Program-made: the position numbers and the translations under genes | In this document: piece after piece, positions 32,422-34,414 of the stretch | How the letters are laid out: the number at the start of each line of letters is the position of its first letter | Position numbering within the stretch: position 1 is the stretch's first letter | Notes under the pieces: generated by a model | The model's database searches: none | What the model was told of the DNA's origin: nothing | Seen by the model: the letters and a program-made list of their open reading frames with translations, nothing else | Source: Clostridiales bacterium | Lineage (GTDB): Bacteria; Bacillota; Clostridia; Christensenellales; Aristaeellaceae | Direction: 5' to 3' | NCBI GenBank assembly: GCA_015056055.1 | Contig: SVHC01000031.1 | Coordinates: 1-34,414 of the forward strand | Length of the DNA: 34,414 nt

Positions 32422-34260
32422 ATGCAGTTCCAGGAAGAACAGGATTATACCAAACGATTTGATGCAGGACTCTGGCTCAAGCTTTTGAAATATGCCAGGC
32501 CGTTTTATGGTCACCTCGCCGCCGTTGCGGTCACAATGCTTATATGCGCGGGCATGGATGTAGTGTTCCCGCTGCTTACAAAAGAAGCCATTGACGTATA
32601 CATTGCGCAGGGTCGCGCAAGCGAAATCGGCTGGTTTGTGCTGAAATATTTCGCCGTCGTGCTGATTCAGGTTGCAAGCATTTTCACCTTCTGCTTTTTA
32701 TCGGGCAGGGTGGAGGTGGGTATGTGCCACCGCATCCGCAAGATGGGCTTCAAAAGGCTGCAGGAGCTGCCGTTTTCGTACTACGACAGAACGCCCGTGG
32801 GCTACCTGATCGCCCGAATGACCAGCGATACGCAGCGTCTGGGCGATACAATCGGCTGGGGGCTGATCGATCTTTTCTGGGCGGCAGGCTATATCGTGAT
32901 GTCGGCGGTCGTAATGCTCCGTATGAATGTACATCTGGCGGTGATTACGCTGTGCGTCATACCGATCATTGCCGTATTTGCTATCTATTTCCAGAAGAAG
33001 ATTCTGGCCAATTACCGTCAGGTACGCAAGATCAATTCCAAGATCACCGGCGCTTTTAATGAAGGAATTATGGGCGCAAAGACGACGAAAACACTCGTTC
33101 GCGAAAAAGCGAATGCGGAGGAATTTGTAGAACTTACCGGCAATATGAAAAAGAATTCCATTCGCGCTGCCATACTTTCTGCACTGTTCTATCCTCTGGT
33201 CATGTCGTTGGGCGCGATGGCGTCATCCTATATCATCTGGAAGGGCGGCGGCGATCTGCTTGCCGGAATCGGCGGACTGTCCATCGGTACTTTGAGCGCA
33301 TTCATCACCTATGCCACCGGCATCTTTGAACCCATCAGTAACGTTGCGCGTATTTTTGCGGATCTGCAGTCCTCGCAGGCGGCTGCCGAGCGCGTGATAA
33401 CGATGATGGAAACCGAACCTGAAATTGCCGATACGCCCGAAGTAGAAGCGCAGTTTGGCGACAATTTCAATCCCAAACGCGAAAACTGGCCGGAAATGCA
33501 CGGTGATGTCACGTTTGAAAACGTGAGCTTCCGGTACAAAGAGGGCGAACAGGTTCTGAAGAATTTCAGCCTGAACGTCAAAGCAGGTGAGACCATTGCA
33601 CTTGTCGGTGAAACGGGCAGCGGAAAATCCACCATCGTAAATCTGGTGTGCCGCTTCTACGAGCCTACCGAAGGAAGGATTCTGATTGACGGCGTGGATT
33701 ACCGCGAACGCAGCCAGCTTTGGCTTCAGTCGAATCTGGGCTATGTATTGCAGCAGCCGCATCTGTTCTCGGGCACAATCCGGGACAATATTCGTTATGG
33801 AAATCTGACTGCAACCGATGAACAGATCGAAGAAGCAGCGCGCAGGGTCAATGCGGAAGAGTTTATTCTGGGCTTTGACAAGGGCTATGATACGGATGTG
33901 GGCGAGGGCGGTAATCGCCTTTCCACCGGTCAGAAACAGCTGATTTCCTTTGCACGCGCGCTGATTGCCGACCCTGCGATCTTTGTGCTGGATGAGGCGA
34001 CCAGCTCCGTTGATACCGAAACCGAGATGAAAATCCAGCAGGCAATTCAGCAAACGCTCTCCGGGCGCACGAGCTTTATCATCGCGCACCGTCTGAGTAC
34101 TGTCCGCACGGCGGACCGCATTCTGGTGATTCAGGGCGGCGAGGTCATCGAGGAAGGCAGCCATAAGGAGCTTCTGCGTCAAAAAGGATACTATTACAAC
34201 CTGTACGCCAATCAGTTCAAGGAAGAACTGGAGCAGGCTGTGCTGGGCATAAGAAAGTAA
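32422..34260 (+). CDS. Heterodimeric ABC exporter subunit 2 (catalytic NBD; BmrD-like)
   Basis: 612 residues with an N-terminal six-helix transmembrane domain (about 25-325) and a nucleotide-binding domain from about 360. Walker A is G-E-T-G-S-G-K-S-T (about 395-403), Q-loop L-Q-Q-P, and Walker B I-F-V-L-D-E-A-T-S-S-V-D with the catalytic Glu (about 524), H-loop I-A-H-R. Its signature is L-S-T-G-Q-K-Q rather than L-S-G-G-Q. In the dimer this weak signature would face the degenerate Walker B of subunit 1, while the intact Walker B here meets the perfect L-S-G-G-Q of subunit 1: one active and one inactive ATP site, as in asymmetric multidrug exporters. The ATG at 32422 has GAGAGGTG upstream. 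It ends the operon. Confidence 0.94.
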   Translation: MQFQEEQDYTKRFDAGLWLKLLKYARPFYGHLAAVAVTMLICAGMDVVFPLLTKEAIDVYIAQGRASEIGWFVLKYFAVVLIQVASIFTFCFLSGRVEVGMCHRIRKMGFKRLQELPFSYYDRTPVGYLIARMTSDTQRLGDTIGWGLIDLFWAAGYIVMSAVVMLRMNVHLAVITLCVIPIIAVFAIYFQKKILANYRQVRKINSKITGAFNEGIMGAKTTKTLVREKANAEEFVELTGNMKKNSIRAAILSALFYPLVMSLGAMASSYIIWKGGGDLLAGIGGLSIGTLSAFITYATGIFEPISNVARIFADLQSSQAAAERVITMMETEPEIADTPEVEAQFGDNFNPKRENWPEMHGDVTFENVSFRYKEGEQVLKNFSLNVKAGETIALVGETGSGKSTIVNLVCRFYEPTEGRILIDGVDYRERSQLWLQSNLGYVLQQPHLFSGTIRDNIRYGNLTATDEQIEEAARRVNAEEFILGFDKGYDTDVGEGGNRLSTGQKQLISFARALIADPAIFVLDEATSSVDTETEMKIQQAIQQTLSGRTSFIIAHRLSTVRTADRILVIQGGEVIEEGSHKELLRQKGYYYNLYANQFKEELEQAVLGIRK

Positions 34261-34268
34261 AAAAACGG

Positions 34269-34299
34269 GCAGTGCTGTTGAAAAAACGGCGCTGCTTTG
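34269..34299 (+). terminator. Weak terminator after the ABC exporter operon
   Basis: gcagtgc (34269-34275) pairs with gcgctgc (34289-34295), one G-U, around a 13-nt loop, followed by TTTGA. The T-tract is short, so termination is uncertain. The remaining bases to 34414 contain no gene I can support. Confidence 0.4.
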
Positions 34300-34414
34300 A
34301 TTGTCAAAAAACGCGAATATCGTTTAGGCTAGAAAAGAAAAATCCAATCCGCAGCGGCGGCGTGTACGGCGCGAGGAGCGAATTTTTTCGAAGGAGAGCC
34401 AGCGAACCGAAGAA

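Noticed and set aside
34330-34414. GC-rich tail with gcgaggagcgaa and cgaaggagagcc segments, possibly the start of another intergenic repeat
   Set aside because: Cut off by the window end; no boundary or second copy is visible in the window.

Overview
The window looks like about 34 kb of a Clostridia (Firmicutes) chromosome of moderate GC, probably a gut-type clostridium. The reasons are strong GGAGG ribosome binding sites with many GTG/TTG starts, TTGACA/TATAAT-like promoters at 16-18 bp spacing, the mnmG-rsmG pair, an M16C presequence-type protease, DUF6273 and DUF1858 proteins, a barnase/barstar pair, and a family of GC-rich intergenic repeats of a kind I associate with gut Clostridia. No rRNA, tRNA, CRISPR array, transposase or phage gene was recognised. 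The organism assignment is inference.

Layout. 1-1.5 kb: 3' part of an unrecognised, probably exported protein. 1.6-2.9 kb (minus): ferredoxin, NapH-like Fe-S membrane protein and macro-domain protein in one operon. 3.1-6.6 kb (plus): GNAT acetyltransferase, XRE-TPR regulator and MATE exporter, each with its own promoter. 6.7-8.1 kb: FAD-dependent oxidoreductase with a cysteine cluster. 8.3-11.6 kb (minus): ftsH and an orphan trpB. 11.7-17.7 kb (plus): tandem flavodoxin-fold protein, M16C zinc protease and a GH63/trehalase-type glycosidase.

17.74-18.70 kb has no credible gene. It holds two mutually inverted arrays of 9-nt GTGAC repeats, a roughly 120-bp terminal-inverted-repeat element, several hairpins, and three tandem palindromes abutting a promoter. 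18.7-21.4 kb: DUF6273 lipoprotein, then a secreted protein joining an N-terminal repeat-rich beta region to an ABC solute-binding domain. 21.5-23.0 kb (minus): HD-domain hydrolase, exported barnase, barstar. 23.2-25.7 kb: mnmG-rsmG. 25.75-26.47 kb (minus): DUF1858 protein and ferritin-like protein. 26.6-27.4 kb: Myb/SANT-like regulator. 27.4-30.2 kb (minus): sugar nucleotidyltransferase, PD-(D/E)XK nuclease and SNF2 helicase with overlapping reading frames. 30.3-34.3 kb: heterodimeric ABC exporter behind a leader-peptide attenuator.

The strongest candidates for something undescribed are these. (1) A 25-codon leader ORF, a possible anti-terminator and an intrinsic terminator ahead of the ABC exporter, resembling the bmrB-bmrCD attenuation logic of Bacillus subtilis. 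(2) An exported barnase whose N terminus carries the GGADGPT motif of sodium-pumping decarboxylase beta subunits, next to its barstar. (3) A translationally coupled small nuclease plus SNF2 helicase. (4) Unusual inverted-repeat architecture around the XRE promoter and in the 17.8-18.65 kb repeat region.
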